A stretch of 16,458 bases of DNA from Treponema sp. UBA3819 (GCA_002369025.1 DFDV01000042.1:1-16458); one strand, 5' to 3'. Shown: positions 6,848 to 14,938, numbered from the stretch's first letter. A program made the numbers and translations. Notes: generated from the sequence alone by a model not told the origin.

Positions 6848-8107
6848 ATGAAAATCGCTATGTTTTCGGACTCGTATTATCCGCGCATTAACGGAGTTAC
6901 GGTTTCTGTCCATTCCTACGCGGTAGAACTTACAAAACTCGGACATAAAGTCGCAATCGTCTGCCTTGACTACACGGAAGAACAGCAGAAGGCCTCTTTT
7001 TTTGATGAGAAAAAAAATGATGCATCTTCTCCTTTTAAAATCATCCGTATTCCTTCCCAATGGATAGTCTGGTCAGATGAAGACCGTTTTGCCCGCTTTG
7101 ACTGCTGGAGATATCTCAAAAAGCAGGTGGATGCATTCGGACCAGACCTTGTACACGGAAACGGGGAGTGGTCTATCGGCTATCTTGGAGCCATGTATGC
7201 CCGTCACCGCAGACTGCCTTTTGTCTATACATTTCATACTATGTGGGAAGACTATATTGCAAACTATACTTCCCTGATTACTTCTCTTATCCCGGACAAG
7301 GGTCTCAGGCTGGCGGGAAAAATGCTGGTCAAATTCTACCTTAAGCGGGCAAATCTTATAATCGCTCCTACAAAGCATATCGCTCAGGTTGTAGAACGCT
7401 ACGGCATTAAGCGGCCCACTACGGTTTTGCCCACCGGCATTCCGGACAATAAATTCGGTAAATATTCGCTTTTCAGGGCAAAGTCCATGTTCAACACCCT
7501 CAGCCGCAAATTTCCTGCGATAAAAGGGCGGAAGATTCTTCTATATATTGGCCGCATTGTTAAGGAAAAAAATCTGGCATTTTTGTACGATGTGCTGGAA
7601 AAAGTAAAGGAAAAGGAAGCCGATACTGTCCTGCTGATGGTGGGCGGAGGTCCTTATCTGGATGACTTAAAGGAACTTGCCCTTCAGCGGGGGCTGGAAA
7701 AATCGGTCTGCTTTACCGGCTATGTGCCTTCAAAAGATGTAATCTATCTCTACCGCATGTCACAGGTCTTTGTATTTCCCAGCAAGACTGATACGCAGGG
7801 GCTTGTAACAATTGAGTCCATGCTGGCAGGGCTTCCCGTTGTGGCTATAGGTGAACTGGGAACTGTGGATGTAATGCAGGGCGATAACGGCGGCTTTATG
7901 GTACCCGATGATGCTGATGTTTTTGCGGAAAAAGTTCTCCTTCTCATGCAGGATCAGAAAGTGCACAGGCAAAAAGTGGAAGAAGCAAAAGTATGGGCAC
8001 AAAAATGGAAAATTTCTTCTCTTACGCCCCAGCTGGTCAAGTGTTATGAGCGTGTGCTTGCAGAAAAGAATCAAAAAAGTATGGATGATGAAGATGAAAA
8101 CAAGTAA
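6848..8107 (+). CDS. GT4-family glycosyltransferase, probable diacylglycerol glucosyltransferase
   Basis: This 419-residue retaining GT-B enzyme transfers a sugar from a nucleotide sugar, most likely onto diacylglycerol or a related membrane lipid. The N-terminus (F-S-D-S-Y-Y-P-R-I-N-G-V) is the acceptor-domain start typical of bacterial 1,2-diacylglycerol 3-glucosyltransferases. The C-terminal nucleotide-sugar domain begins near I-L-L-Y-I-G-R-I-V-K-E-K-N and includes the F-V-F-P-S-K-T-D-T-Q-G-L-V segment characteristic of the glycolipid branch. The usual E-x7-E motif reads D-x7-E, so the first Glu is replaced by Asp. The protein ends in an acidic tail. Treponemes are known to carry glycosyl-diacylglycerols, so membrane glycolipid synthesis fits, but the exact sugar and acceptor are inferred. 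The 3' end overlaps the next gene by 14 nt, indicating one transcript with the two beta-barrel genes. Confidence 0.85.
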   Translation: MKIAMFSDSYYPRINGVTVSVHSYAVELTKLGHKVAIVCLDYTEEQQKASFFDEKKNDASSPFKIIRIPSQWIVWSDEDRFARFDCWRYLKKQVDAFGPDLVHGNGEWSIGYLGAMYARHRRLPFVYTFHTMWEDYIANYTSLITSLIPDKGLRLAGKMLVKFYLKRANLIIAPTKHIAQVVERYGIKRPTTVLPTGIPDNKFGKYSLFRAKSMFNTLSRKFPAIKGRKILLYIGRIVKEKNLAFLYDVLEKVKEKEADTVLLMVGGGPYLDDLKELALQRGLEKSVCFTGYVPSKDVIYLYRMSQVFVFPSKTDTQGLVTIESMLAGLPVVAIGELGTVDVMQGDNGGFMVPDDADVFAEKVLLLMQDQKVHRQKVEEAKVWAQKWKISSLTPQLVKCYERVLAEKNQKSMDDEDENK

Positions 8108-9821
8108 TATGCATGCCGCAAAAATCATACTGGCTTTGAGTCTGTTTTTGCTGGCCTTTCCCTCTTTTTCTTTTGATGCAAAGGAACTTTTTGAAAGAAG
8201 GTCCAGAAGTGCCCAGGAACTCATTCCTTCCGGACACTGGATATACGATTCCCTTATGGCCATCAGCCTTGAAGCCCGCATTTTAAACTTTGCAGACAGT
8301 GCACCTCTTTCCATTCAGGAACTGACAACCTATCTGAATGAAATTAACTATGAAAGCCTCAGTGATGCAGGACGCGCCCAATATGACCGCATTTATTCCT
8401 ATATCGGTGAAAGACGCTTTTCCATTGGTGCAGATCTCCTTTCCCTGAGCCTTGAACCGGAAATCAATCTGGAAGGATTTTACAAGACTAACGAAAATAT
8501 CGACTGGGTGTACGACCGCTACAGCCGCAAGCCTGTTTTTGACTGCCCCCTGGTTATTTCCTGTGCAGACTATTTTGCAATGGATATGGAAATTTCCCTG
8601 GGCTCTTCCAAGGGAGCTTCCCTGCAGCATGACAATTATTCAAATATTCCATACCGTGTAAAAAACATGGATGTCAATTTTCCATACAATGCCTATTTCA
8701 ATACAGGATACAAGTTTACGGAAAAAACAGGCATCGCCCTGCAGATTCAGCAGGGCAGTCAGTCAATCGGCCGTACCCTTGGCGGTTCAATCATCTGGTC
8801 TGACCATCTGACAGGCACTACACAGGTAAAACTGAGTGCCTATTCACCAATCCTCAAATACACTGCAAGCATCAGCCAGTTTAATGTAGACAAATACATG
8901 TACATGCACAATATAGAGGCCCGCATTTTAAGAAAGTTTACGCTGGGCGTGCAGGAAGGCATTCTGGTTTATGCACCGCTTGAACTCCGCTACATGAATC
9001 CCTGGACTATTTTTCATGGTTTTGCCCCCTGGCGTGATTACGGTGACGAAATGGGAAAGCGTACGGAATCTGACCCGGAATCTCATACCTGTGCCTATCT
9101 GGGCATAAAAATGGAATTTACTCCGGTAAAATATCTGCGCCTCTACGGACTTTTTGCCATGACCCAGTATGCTACTCCCTATGAAAAGGCAAACTGGCCG
9201 GACAGCCTGCAGCCAAATGGTTTGGGCGGACAGTGGGGTGCTGAATCATACATTCCCCTTAATAACGGCTACCTGCATTTTGGACTTGAGGCTTCATACA
9301 CACAGCCCTATCTCTACATCAAGGAAAGTCCCAACTGGTCTCTGGTGCGCACATACAGCGAAAATATGGGAGACCATGCGATTTTTTACGAATGGATTGG
9401 TTCTCCCAATGGTCCTGACACGATTTCTGCCCAGCTTACAGGAGGTTACTCTGTGCCGGCAAAATATTCCATTGACGGAACCTATCTTTTTATGGCGCGG
9501 GGCGAAATGTCGGGAACGGGCGTGTTCGACAGCATGAACGCAAACGGAACGAAGTGGGGCGGGCAGGTTACCGAACAGTCTGGCGTCAAAGACTGGTGCT
9601 ATCCAGAGAATACGACAGAGCGCGATTACTCTACGCCGCACGGAATCCCCGAGTATGTGCACCGCATTTCAGTACTGGGAAGCTGGCAGGCAAGACCCTG
9701 GCTCAAACTTTCCCTGCAGCCTGCCTATGTGATGATTTTTAACCGGGGGCACAAAAGCGGAGAATTTGCAGGCGGATTTGAAATTGCCCTTGCGGTCAAG
9801 TGTTCATTTATCCGGTTATAG
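8094..9821 (+). CDS. Predicted Wzi-like beta-barrel outer-membrane protein 1
   Basis: This 575-residue protein is probably an outer-membrane beta-barrel. The open frame extends upstream into the glycosyltransferase gene, but the signal peptide fixes the start near 8094, where a GGA lies just upstream; the ATGs at 8085, 8088 and 8109 are alternatives. The signal core is about residues 11-22, with a likely cut near S-F-S (26). Residues about 36-105 form a helical module (I-Y-D-S-L-M-A-I-S-L-E-A-R-I-L, then Q-E-L-T-T-Y-L). After it come many short amphipathic, aromatic-rich strands. An E-L-R-Y-M-N-P motif near residue 297, then L-G-I-K-M-E-F and L-R-L-Y-G, resembles the core of capsule-assembly Wzi-type barrels. 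The same motif is at residue 291 of the next gene product, so the two look paralogous. The family assignment is from memory; a role in surface glycan or lipid export is inference. Confidence 0.7.
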   Translation: MKTSNMHAAKIILALSLFLLAFPSFSFDAKELFERRSRSAQELIPSGHWIYDSLMAISLEARILNFADSAPLSIQELTTYLNEINYESLSDAGRAQYDRIYSYIGERRFSIGADLLSLSLEPEINLEGFYKTNENIDWVYDRYSRKPVFDCPLVISCADYFAMDMEISLGSSKGASLQHDNYSNIPYRVKNMDVNFPYNAYFNTGYKFTEKTGIALQIQQGSQSIGRTLGGSIIWSDHLTGTTQVKLSAYSPILKYTASISQFNVDKYMYMHNIEARILRKFTLGVQEGILVYAPLELRYMNPWTIFHGFAPWRDYGDEMGKRTESDPESHTCAYLGIKMEFTPVKYLRLYGLFAMTQYATPYEKANWPDSLQPNGLGGQWGAESYIPLNNGYLHFGLEASYTQPYLYIKESPNWSLVRTYSENMGDHAIFYEWIGSPNGPDTISAQLTGGYSVPAKYSIDGTYLFMARGEMSGTGVFDSMNANGTKWGGQVTEQSGVKDWCYPENTTERDYSTPHGIPEYVHRISVLGSWQARPWLKLSLQPAYVMIFNRGHKSGEFAGGFEIALAVKCSFIRL

Positions 9822-9847
9822 TATATACTTATAAAAAAGGTGTTCTG

Positions 9848-11707
9848 ATGAAAAAGTTTCTTCTGATTTCTGCTTTGATTTTTTCTCTCTCCAGGCTGGC
9901 AGCCCAGGTTGCCGTAGATCCAAATGACCGTTTTTATGCTGAGGCTCAGGTTTGGGAAGTTCGCGGTCTTATTGACAGGCTTCCCCAGATTCGGCCTTAT
10001 CCCCTGAACCTGATTAAATCAATTCTGGAAAAGGTTGCTCTTGCAGGCCTGAATGAAGACGGAACCCGGAATGAACTTTACAAGGAAGATGTAGACCTTG
10101 CCCTTTATGAATATGAACGTATTTTTTCAAAGCCCTTCCATGTGGAGTTGAGTGGCGGCGGAAATCTTGGCGTTTCTACAGACCGTACCAATGGCGGAAG
10201 CAGTACCAGTAAATTTCTTGAAGGAAGGGCAGCCATCGCCGGTGACGTAGCCATACATCCCCTTGTCAGTTTCAGTTACAACATCGGTGAATATGGAAAA
10301 ATCGGTACATGGAGCAATGTTACTCCGGCCTATACAAATTTCCCCCGTGATGCCATACAGGATTCTGCATCAATCGGTCCTTTAAGCGTTTATTTTGATG
10401 CAAACAGCAATATAAGCGCAGGTACAAAGGATTTTTATGCTACTGCAGGCATGAGTCGTGTTGGATTTGGACCTTTTTTGGGCGAGGGCCTGTGTCTGAA
10501 TGAAAATTCTTACCATTCAGCAAATATGTTTGTAAATGCTTCCAGCAGGTATGTGTCATTTACCACGCTTTTTTCTGCTATTGGTGCGACGACAAATTTT
10601 AATAATGATGACATTCTTGCAAGTTCCAAGTACTTCGCCGTTCACTCAATTCGTTTTACACCTTTCAGCTGGCTGGGAATTTCTTTCTATGAGTCAGTTG
10701 TCTTTGGCGGACGTACTGAATTCCTTTATCTGATTCCCGCACCCTTTATGGTTGTTCAGGGACTGGGCGGAAATCACGACAACCTGCAGATGGGTCTTCT
10801 TTTTGAATATGATATCGTAAAGAATCTCCGCCTCAATCTGGATATTTTCATTGATGACCTTGATGCCGAAAAACTTGCCAAACTTAAACTGGACGGAAAA
10901 AACCGTTTTGGCATTCAGGCAGGCTTTTTCTATACGCCGCCCCGCAGTGTCTGTAAGTCTTTTGGCATGAATTATACTCTGATTACCCCTTATACCTATT
11001 CCCACTGGCAGTGTGTAGGTGATGAATCCGGACAGATAAAGGGATCGACAGTCAATTATCAGAACTACACCAATAACGGAATCAATATCGGTTCTACACT
11101 TCAGCCGGACTCAGACAAAGTGGGCTTTACTGCAAGATTTCAGCCAAAAAAGAATCTGAAACTGACCCTGTCATCCAGTTTTGTCCGTCATCAGAATGTT
11201 GTTGAAGCCTTAAGCAGTGAAGAAGCCGGAAGGTACATGATTTCAAAGGCCGGCACCTATCGCACTGACGGCAGCCTCTACACGCATTCAATGTTTTCTA
11301 ATGAAACTGATTACAATGCTGAGCATGTAGACAGCGCATGGTCAAGCCTGCTCTTTATGTCCGGTGCTCATTCCATGTATACCTGTCAGGCGGGCTTGAA
11401 TGCAGAATATGAGATTCCGTCTGTAAAAAAATGGCGCATCACCCTCAAGTTTGGCTATACCTTTGAGTATGTCCACAATAAGGGTATAGACAATAATATC
11501 TATCCGGGAATGGAAACGGGATACGCAACCTACGATTCAACTACAAAAAAATACACCTTTAAAGGTGAGACGTACGATAAACTTTCAGATATCGCAAACC
11601 TGCCCGAAGTACAGGCTCAAGCCCGCAAGGCTTATGACGAATGGGTAGCAAAACTTTTTGACCAGGTGAATCAGTATTTCTATCTGGGAGTAAAACTTAC
11701 TTACTGA
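9848..11707 (+). CDS. Predicted Wzi-like beta-barrel outer-membrane protein 2
   Basis: This 619-residue protein is a probable outer-membrane barrel. The ATG at 9848 is preferred over the in-frame upstream start at 9800: it has an AAGG ribosome binding site 7 nt upstream and gives a clean signal peptide (K-K, hydrophobic core, likely cut after L-A-A at 19). The mature N-terminus (F-Y-A-E-A-Q-V-W-E-V-R-G-L-I-D, then Q-I-R-P-Y-P) is the helical module often seen before Wzi-type barrels. The barrel region has E-F-L-Y-L-I-P at 291, H-D-N-L-Q-M-G-L-L-F-E-Y at 310, and a following L-R-L-N-L-D-I-F-I-D-D-L, close to the Wzi pattern. The chain ends Y-F-Y-L-G-V-K-L-T-Y, an alternating strand with a terminal aromatic residue, as expected for BAM-folded barrels. 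It lies 26 nt after its paralogue. A hairpin spans its stop codon. Confidence 0.72.
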   Translation: MKKFLLISALIFSLSRLAAQVAVDPNDRFYAEAQVWEVRGLIDRLPQIRPYPLNLIKSILEKVALAGLNEDGTRNELYKEDVDLALYEYERIFSKPFHVELSGGGNLGVSTDRTNGGSSTSKFLEGRAAIAGDVAIHPLVSFSYNIGEYGKIGTWSNVTPAYTNFPRDAIQDSASIGPLSVYFDANSNISAGTKDFYATAGMSRVGFGPFLGEGLCLNENSYHSANMFVNASSRYVSFTTLFSAIGATTNFNNDDILASSKYFAVHSIRFTPFSWLGISFYESVVFGGRTEFLYLIPAPFMVVQGLGGNHDNLQMGLLFEYDIVKNLRLNLDIFIDDLDAEKLAKLKLDGKNRFGIQAGFFYTPPRSVCKSFGMNYTLITPYTYSHWQCVGDESGQIKGSTVNYQNYTNNGINIGSTLQPDSDKVGFTARFQPKKNLKLTLSSSFVRHQNVVEALSSEEAGRYMISKAGTYRTDGSLYTHSMFSNETDYNAEHVDSAWSSLLFMSGAHSMYTCQAGLNAEYEIPSVKKWRITLKFGYTFEYVHNKGIDNNIYPGMETGYATYDSTTKKYTFKGETYDKLSDIANLPEVQAQARKAYDEWVAKLFDQVNQYFYLGVKLTY

Positions 11708-11716
11708 TAGAAATAC
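11674..11716. repeat. Inverted repeat over the stop codon of barrel protein 2
   Basis: GTATTTCTATC (11674-11684) is perfectly complementary to GATAGAAATAC (11706-11716). Inside the loop, AGTAA (11689-11693) pairs with TTACT (11701-11705), adding five base pairs after a TGGG bulge. The TGA stop at 11705-11707 sits in the right arm. There is no U-tract, so it is not a standard intrinsic terminator. It could protect the mRNA 3' end or separate this transcript from convergent thiI, whose stop lies 10 bp away. Confidence 0.5.
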
Positions 11717-11725
11717 ATCTGCTGA

Positions 11726-12967
11726 TTATTCGCCGGTCAGTTTCTTGCCGTTTTCGGAAGCGAGCATGGTTGTGTTTTCGCGGGTGCCGTATTTTTCTGC
11801 CACCATGCCTGCACAGTCATAGCGCTTGATTTCACGCTTTTCGTAAGCTTCCCGGATTAAATCTTCTGCTTCCAGAGATTCATAGATTTTTTTTGCTTCC
11901 TCTAAATCTGCATGCAGAACCGGATGGCGGGGAGAAAAGAGAACGCAGCAGTCTTCGTAAGGAAGAATTGATGTCTCATAGGTGCCGATGAAATTTGCTG
12001 TGGCGATAATATCTTCCTTGTCAGTTCCGACCAGAGGACGGAGCAGGGGATACTCTGCCATGCTTTCGGTTACTGCCATATTCTGAATGGTCTGGCTTGC
12101 AACCTGTCCCAGACTTTCTCCTGTTACAATACAGTCGGCACCAAGGCGTTCAGCCAGAAGATTTGCACACTGCATCATACACATGCGGAGCATAAGTGTG
12201 GTGAAATTTGCAGGAGAGCGCTGCTTAATCCGCATCTGTACGTCGGTAAAGGGAATAACATTGATGTGGGTGGTTAATCCGTAAGAGGCTAAAATTTCCG
12301 CCAGTTTTTCAACTTTTTTTTGCGCTTCTTCCGACGTGTAGGGGTAGGCATGGAAATAACAGCATTCAATCTTCATGCCGCGGCTCATCATACGGTAGCC
12401 TGCAACTGGGCTGTCCAGTCCGCCGCTTAAAAGCAAAAGACCTTTGCCGCTTGAACCGACCGGAAGGCCGCGGTGTCCCTTGTTCTTGTTTGAATAGACA
12501 AAGCAGCGGTCACGGAGCTCAACGCAGATGCTTACATCCGGATGGTGAACGTCTACGGCAAGTATGTCCTGCTGACATACAAGGGCAGGGGCTTCCCGGC
12601 AGATACCGTAGGTGTCAAGGTAAAAACTCTTGTCGCTTCTTTTGGCTTCAATTTTGAAAGTTTTTGCCCCTTTTTCCCGGGCACTGACTGCTTCCCTGAG
12701 AACTTCTTCGCGGATTGCGTCAATATTTTTTTCTACGACCGCCGCTTTTGACCAGCCTGTAATGCCAATCAGGTGGTCGAGTGCAAATTCTACGGCAGGA
12801 GCAGCATTATCTTCACATTCAATATAGAGTCTTCCGGCATAAAGGGATACCTTTGCATCAACTGACTGCAGGTAGCGGCGGGCATTTCCCATCAAAAGCC
12901 GCTCAAAATCACGAATATTCGAGCCTTTCAAAACAAGCTCGCCAAGTCTGCCTAAATATGTTTTCAT
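11726..12967 (-). CDS. thiI: tRNA 4-thiouridine synthetase, short form without rhodanese domain
   Basis: ThiI adenylates uridine 8 of tRNA and transfers sulfur to make 4-thiouridine; in many bacteria it also helps supply sulfur for thiamine. The 413-residue protein has the ferredoxin-like N-terminus, a THUMP RNA-binding domain (about 60-165), the PP-loop S-G-G-L-D-S (181-186) for ATP, the G-E-S-L-G-Q-V-A-S-Q-T segment (283-293) and the conserved P-Y-E-D-C-C cysteines (336-341), one of which is the catalytic cysteine of the PP-loop domain. The C-terminal rhodanese domain that carries the persulfide in E. coli ThiI is absent, as in Bacillus-type enzymes, so a separate cysteine desulfurase must donate sulfur directly. 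The ATG has no ribosome binding site and follows a predicted -10 box by 7 nt. It converges on barrel protein 2 with an 18-bp gap. Confidence 0.96.
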   Translation of the reverse strand: MKTYLGRLGELVLKGSNIRDFERLLMGNARRYLQSVDAKVSLYAGRLYIECEDNAAPAVEFALDHLIGITGWSKAAVVEKNIDAIREEVLREAVSAREKGAKTFKIEAKRSDKSFYLDTYGICREAPALVCQQDILAVDVHHPDVSICVELRDRCFVYSNKNKGHRGLPVGSSGKGLLLLSGGLDSPVAGYRMMSRGMKIECCYFHAYPYTSEEAQKKVEKLAEILASYGLTTHINVIPFTDVQMRIKQRSPANFTTLMLRMCMMQCANLLAERLGADCIVTGESLGQVASQTIQNMAVTESMAEYPLLRPLVGTDKEDIIATANFIGTYETSILPYEDCCVLFSPRHPVLHADLEEAKKIYESLEAEDLIREAYEKREIKRYDCAGMVAEKYGTRENTTMLASENGKKLTGE

Positions 12968-12974
12968 GTGCTAC

Positions 12975-13003
12975 AGTATAGCGAAAAAGAGCGGCTTTGG
13001 GAA
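12975..13003 (-). promoter_or_regulatory. Predicted promoter of thiI (near-leaderless)
   Basis: On the minus strand, the -10 box is TATACT (12980-12975), 5 of 6 to consensus. It is 17 bp downstream of a weak -35, TTCCCA (13003-12998). The -10 ends 7 nt before the ATG at 12967, so transcription should start at or next to the ATG. No Shine-Dalgarno sequence is visible. Confidence 0.45.
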
Positions 13004-13079
13004 CAGAATAGAATAAGCGGACCGCATGCCTTGCCATACTAGTCCTCATGTGCCACAAATCTTCCCGCAGTCGCTCTCA

Positions 13080-13108
13080 TTGCCAAATTTCATTTTTTCC
13101 GTTATGCT
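13080..13108 (+). promoter_or_regulatory. Predicted promoter of the five-gene membrane operon (near-leaderless)
   Basis: The -35 box is TTGCCA (13080-13085; 5 of 6) and the -10 box is TATGCT (13103-13108; 4 of 6), with a 17-bp spacer. The -10 ends 7 nt before the lipoprotein ATG at 13116. The sequence between them is T-rich, with no Shine-Dalgarno sequence. Confidence 0.5.
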
Positions 13109-13115
13109 TGTTTTT

Positions 13116-14339
13116 ATGAAACGCTTATCCTGCAATTTTTTCTTTCTCTGCACGGTAATTTGTCTGTCTTTACTTATCTCCTGTCACCGGTCAAACGTAG
13201 TTGCATCAGTAAATGATGACAAGCTTTTTACGCTCAAATATGGTAATTTTGAAGACGAACTTAATCTCTTTAATCTATCCCAGGCTGGTACAATCAACAC
13301 CTATATGACCATGAGGGACGGTTTTTTTTACATTGCAAACGGCGAGTCAAAAAAAATCATGGAACTTAACTCTTACGGCGACTTGCTCAGCCTTTATTAT
13401 AATGAAGACCTTACCCGTAATCCTTCCCTGGCTCAGGACAATGGAGAAAACTCCACAAAAAAGGCAGTTGTCTATCCCTTCAATACGCTTGGTCCCATTG
13501 CCGTAGATTCTAAAAAACATCTCTATGCGGTAGATACCCTGCCTCTGGAAAGACAGGAAAGAGACCTGGATAAAAGACTGCTTTTGAGTCATGCCGTTCT
13601 TCGTTTTGACAGTAACGGAACCTTTATTGACTATCTTGGTCAGCAGGGACCGGGCGGAACTCCTTTTCCCTTTATAAAAAATATGTATACCACTATGCTA
13701 AATGAACTGGTGGTAGTGTGTACGACAAATGAAGGTCCCGTTGTCTACTGGTTTGGCGAAAACGGCTTTCTTCTTTACACTGTTCCCTTTACTGCGGAAA
13801 CCGTTCCCAATCCCTACAAAGATTCAGTGGAAGATTCAGTCTATATTTCAATAGAAAATGTCGTGCCTGATCTGGTCAGCCACAAACTTTATGTAAAGAT
13901 TGATTATTTTGCCAATACCCTTGACCCGGCTCTGAAAGTTCAGTCGGGAGTGGATTACCAGCATACGCTTTTGTGTCCTCTTGACGTGACAACCGGTCAT
14001 TATGAGACTCCGCTGGAAATTCCTCCCTATGAAGCATCGGTGGCAGAGGGCTTGAGTAATGAAGTTTATCTTTTACCCTATGATTTTCTTGGTGTGACGG
14101 AAAGCGGCTGGTTTTTCTTCTATACACCGACAGAAAAAGGCTTTCAGGTGCAGATGGTACAGCCGAATGGTCAGCGTATCTTAAAGCGGGGCCTGTCTGC
14201 AAAACATTCTGACATCCTTTACTATGCAATCAGTCTTGACGAAGAAGGCATTATCAGCGCCCTCTTTATAAAAAATGAGCGGGCAGAAGTGGACTGGTGG
14301 CGCACTGACAGTCTTGTTGCTTCCTTTATGAACAATTAA
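13116..14339 (+). CDS. Lipoprotein with beta-propeller-like repeats, spirochaete type
   Basis: This 407-residue lipoprotein is probably anchored in the inner or outer membrane facing the periplasm. The open frame begins at 13026, but the ATG at 13116 gives a proper signal peptide and sits at the right distance from a promoter. The lipobox is L-I-S-C with the lipidated Cys at 23. The mature chain has repeated four-stranded units (F-F-Y-I-A-N-G-E-S-K-K-I-M-E-L-N; I-A-V-D-S-K-K-H-L-Y-A-V-D; A-V-L-R-F-D-S-N-G-T-F-I-D-Y-L-G), the style of six-bladed NHL-like propellers. From memory it resembles the LIC_12708-type lipoproteins annotated in spirochaetes; this is unverified and no function is claimed. 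It heads an operon with two membrane proteins, a Nudix hydrolase and an SH3-like lipoprotein. Confidence 0.8.
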   Translation: MKRLSCNFFFLCTVICLSLLISCHRSNVVASVNDDKLFTLKYGNFEDELNLFNLSQAGTINTYMTMRDGFFYIANGESKKIMELNSYGDLLSLYYNEDLTRNPSLAQDNGENSTKKAVVYPFNTLGPIAVDSKKHLYAVDTLPLERQERDLDKRLLLSHAVLRFDSNGTFIDYLGQQGPGGTPFPFIKNMYTTMLNELVVVCTTNEGPVVYWFGENGFLLYTVPFTAETVPNPYKDSVEDSVYISIENVVPDLVSHKLYVKIDYFANTLDPALKVQSGVDYQHTLLCPLDVTTGHYETPLEIPPYEASVAEGLSNEVYLLPYDFLGVTESGWFFFYTPTEKGFQVQMVQPNGQRILKRGLSAKHSDILYYAISLDEEGIISALFIKNERAEVDWWRTDSLVASFMNN

Positions 14340-14354
14340 AGAGAGAACGATACA

Positions 14355-14918
14355 ATGGATTTCAGTCATATTGACGAGGGACATACAGAAGGCGATGACG
14401 CAATGGTTTTCCGCTATAATCGGGAAGAGAGGCTTGCCCATGCGCCAAAAATCGTTCAGGACTATTACGCCGGAAAAATGCAGATTGGTAGCAGGGGAAT
14501 TTTTAAGTCTCTTGTTGCAACCCGCGGTAACCGTTTTATGCTTTTTTCTGTGATTATATGTGCCGCCGCCATGACCTTCATGTGGTATTTTTGTCCCAGT
14601 AAAAGCGAAGACGTACTGAACCATGTTCCCGTGCAGCTTTCAGCCTTTTCTTTTGATGATACCGTATATGTGACCCTGACTTTTTCTGAGCCGGGGAAAA
14701 AATATGAGGAAGGCAGTCAGTTTCCGGTGGAAGTGACATTTAACTTCAATAATGTTGATGGTCAGCTTGCCCATGAAGAAAAAATCACCACAAAATATGC
14801 AGGAAAAAAAGAATTAGTGAGGACAACTTTCAAGGATTATGATATAATTGAGGTAACCGCTGTACTTAAAACGGGAGAGCAGGAAAAAGTTCTCTCACAA
14901 AAAGTGCAGAAACAATAA
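14355..14918 (+). CDS. Single-pass membrane protein of unknown function
   Basis: This 187-residue protein has one clear transmembrane helix (about 61-80), with basic residues just before it (A-T-R-G-N-R) that place the 60-residue N-terminus in the cytoplasm. The C-terminal ~105 residues would be periplasmic and read as a beta-rich domain (V-Y-V-T-L-T-F-S-E, F-P-V-E-V-T-F-N-F, I-I-E-V-T-A-V-L), probably an immunoglobulin-like sandwich. I recognise no family. The ATG lies 15 nt after the lipoprotein stop and is preceded by a purine-rich AGAGAG that can serve as ribosome binding site. The fixed neighbours suggest it works with the propeller-like lipoprotein and the next membrane protein, but that is inference. 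Confidence 0.8.
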   Translation: MDFSHIDEGHTEGDDAMVFRYNREERLAHAPKIVQDYYAGKMQIGSRGIFKSLVATRGNRFMLFSVIICAAAMTFMWYFCPSKSEDVLNHVPVQLSAFSFDDTVYVTLTFSEPGKKYEEGSQFPVEVTFNFNNVDGQLAHEEKITTKYAGKKELVRTTFKDYDIIEVTAVLKTGEQEKVLSQKVQKQ

Positions 14919-14938
14919 ACCGTTTTATACGGTCTTTT
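14919..14938 (+). terminator. Weak hairpin with short T-run between operon genes
   Basis: ACCGT (14919-14923) pairs with ACGGT (14929-14933) around a TTTAT loop and is followed by CTTTT. The stem is only 5 bp, so at most it reduces read-through or processes the transcript between the second and third genes of the operon. Confidence 0.25.

Noticed and set aside
7908..8093. Upstream extension of the first barrel gene through the glycosyltransferase gene
   Set aside because: The frame is open, but the extra ~60 residues are basic, overlap a well-supported coding frame and would bury the signal peptide. The start near 8094 is preferred.
9801..9829. Internal promoter (TGTTCA-17-TATACT) before barrel protein 2
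   Set aside because: The -35 is poor and the region is simply A/T-rich between two cotranscribed genes, so it is not supported as a feature.
9800..9847. Upstream start for barrel protein 2
   Set aside because: It overlaps the end of the previous gene. The ATG at 9848 has a ribosome binding site and begins a standard signal peptide.
13017..13025. GCGG-A-CCGC palindrome between thiI and the lipoprotein gene as an operator
   Set aside because: Four base pairs per arm in GC-containing DNA is expected by chance, and it overlaps neither promoter.
13026..13115. Longer start for the propeller-like lipoprotein
   Set aside because: The extension lies over the predicted promoter, has no ribosome binding site and would place 30 residues before an otherwise normal lipoprotein signal peptide.
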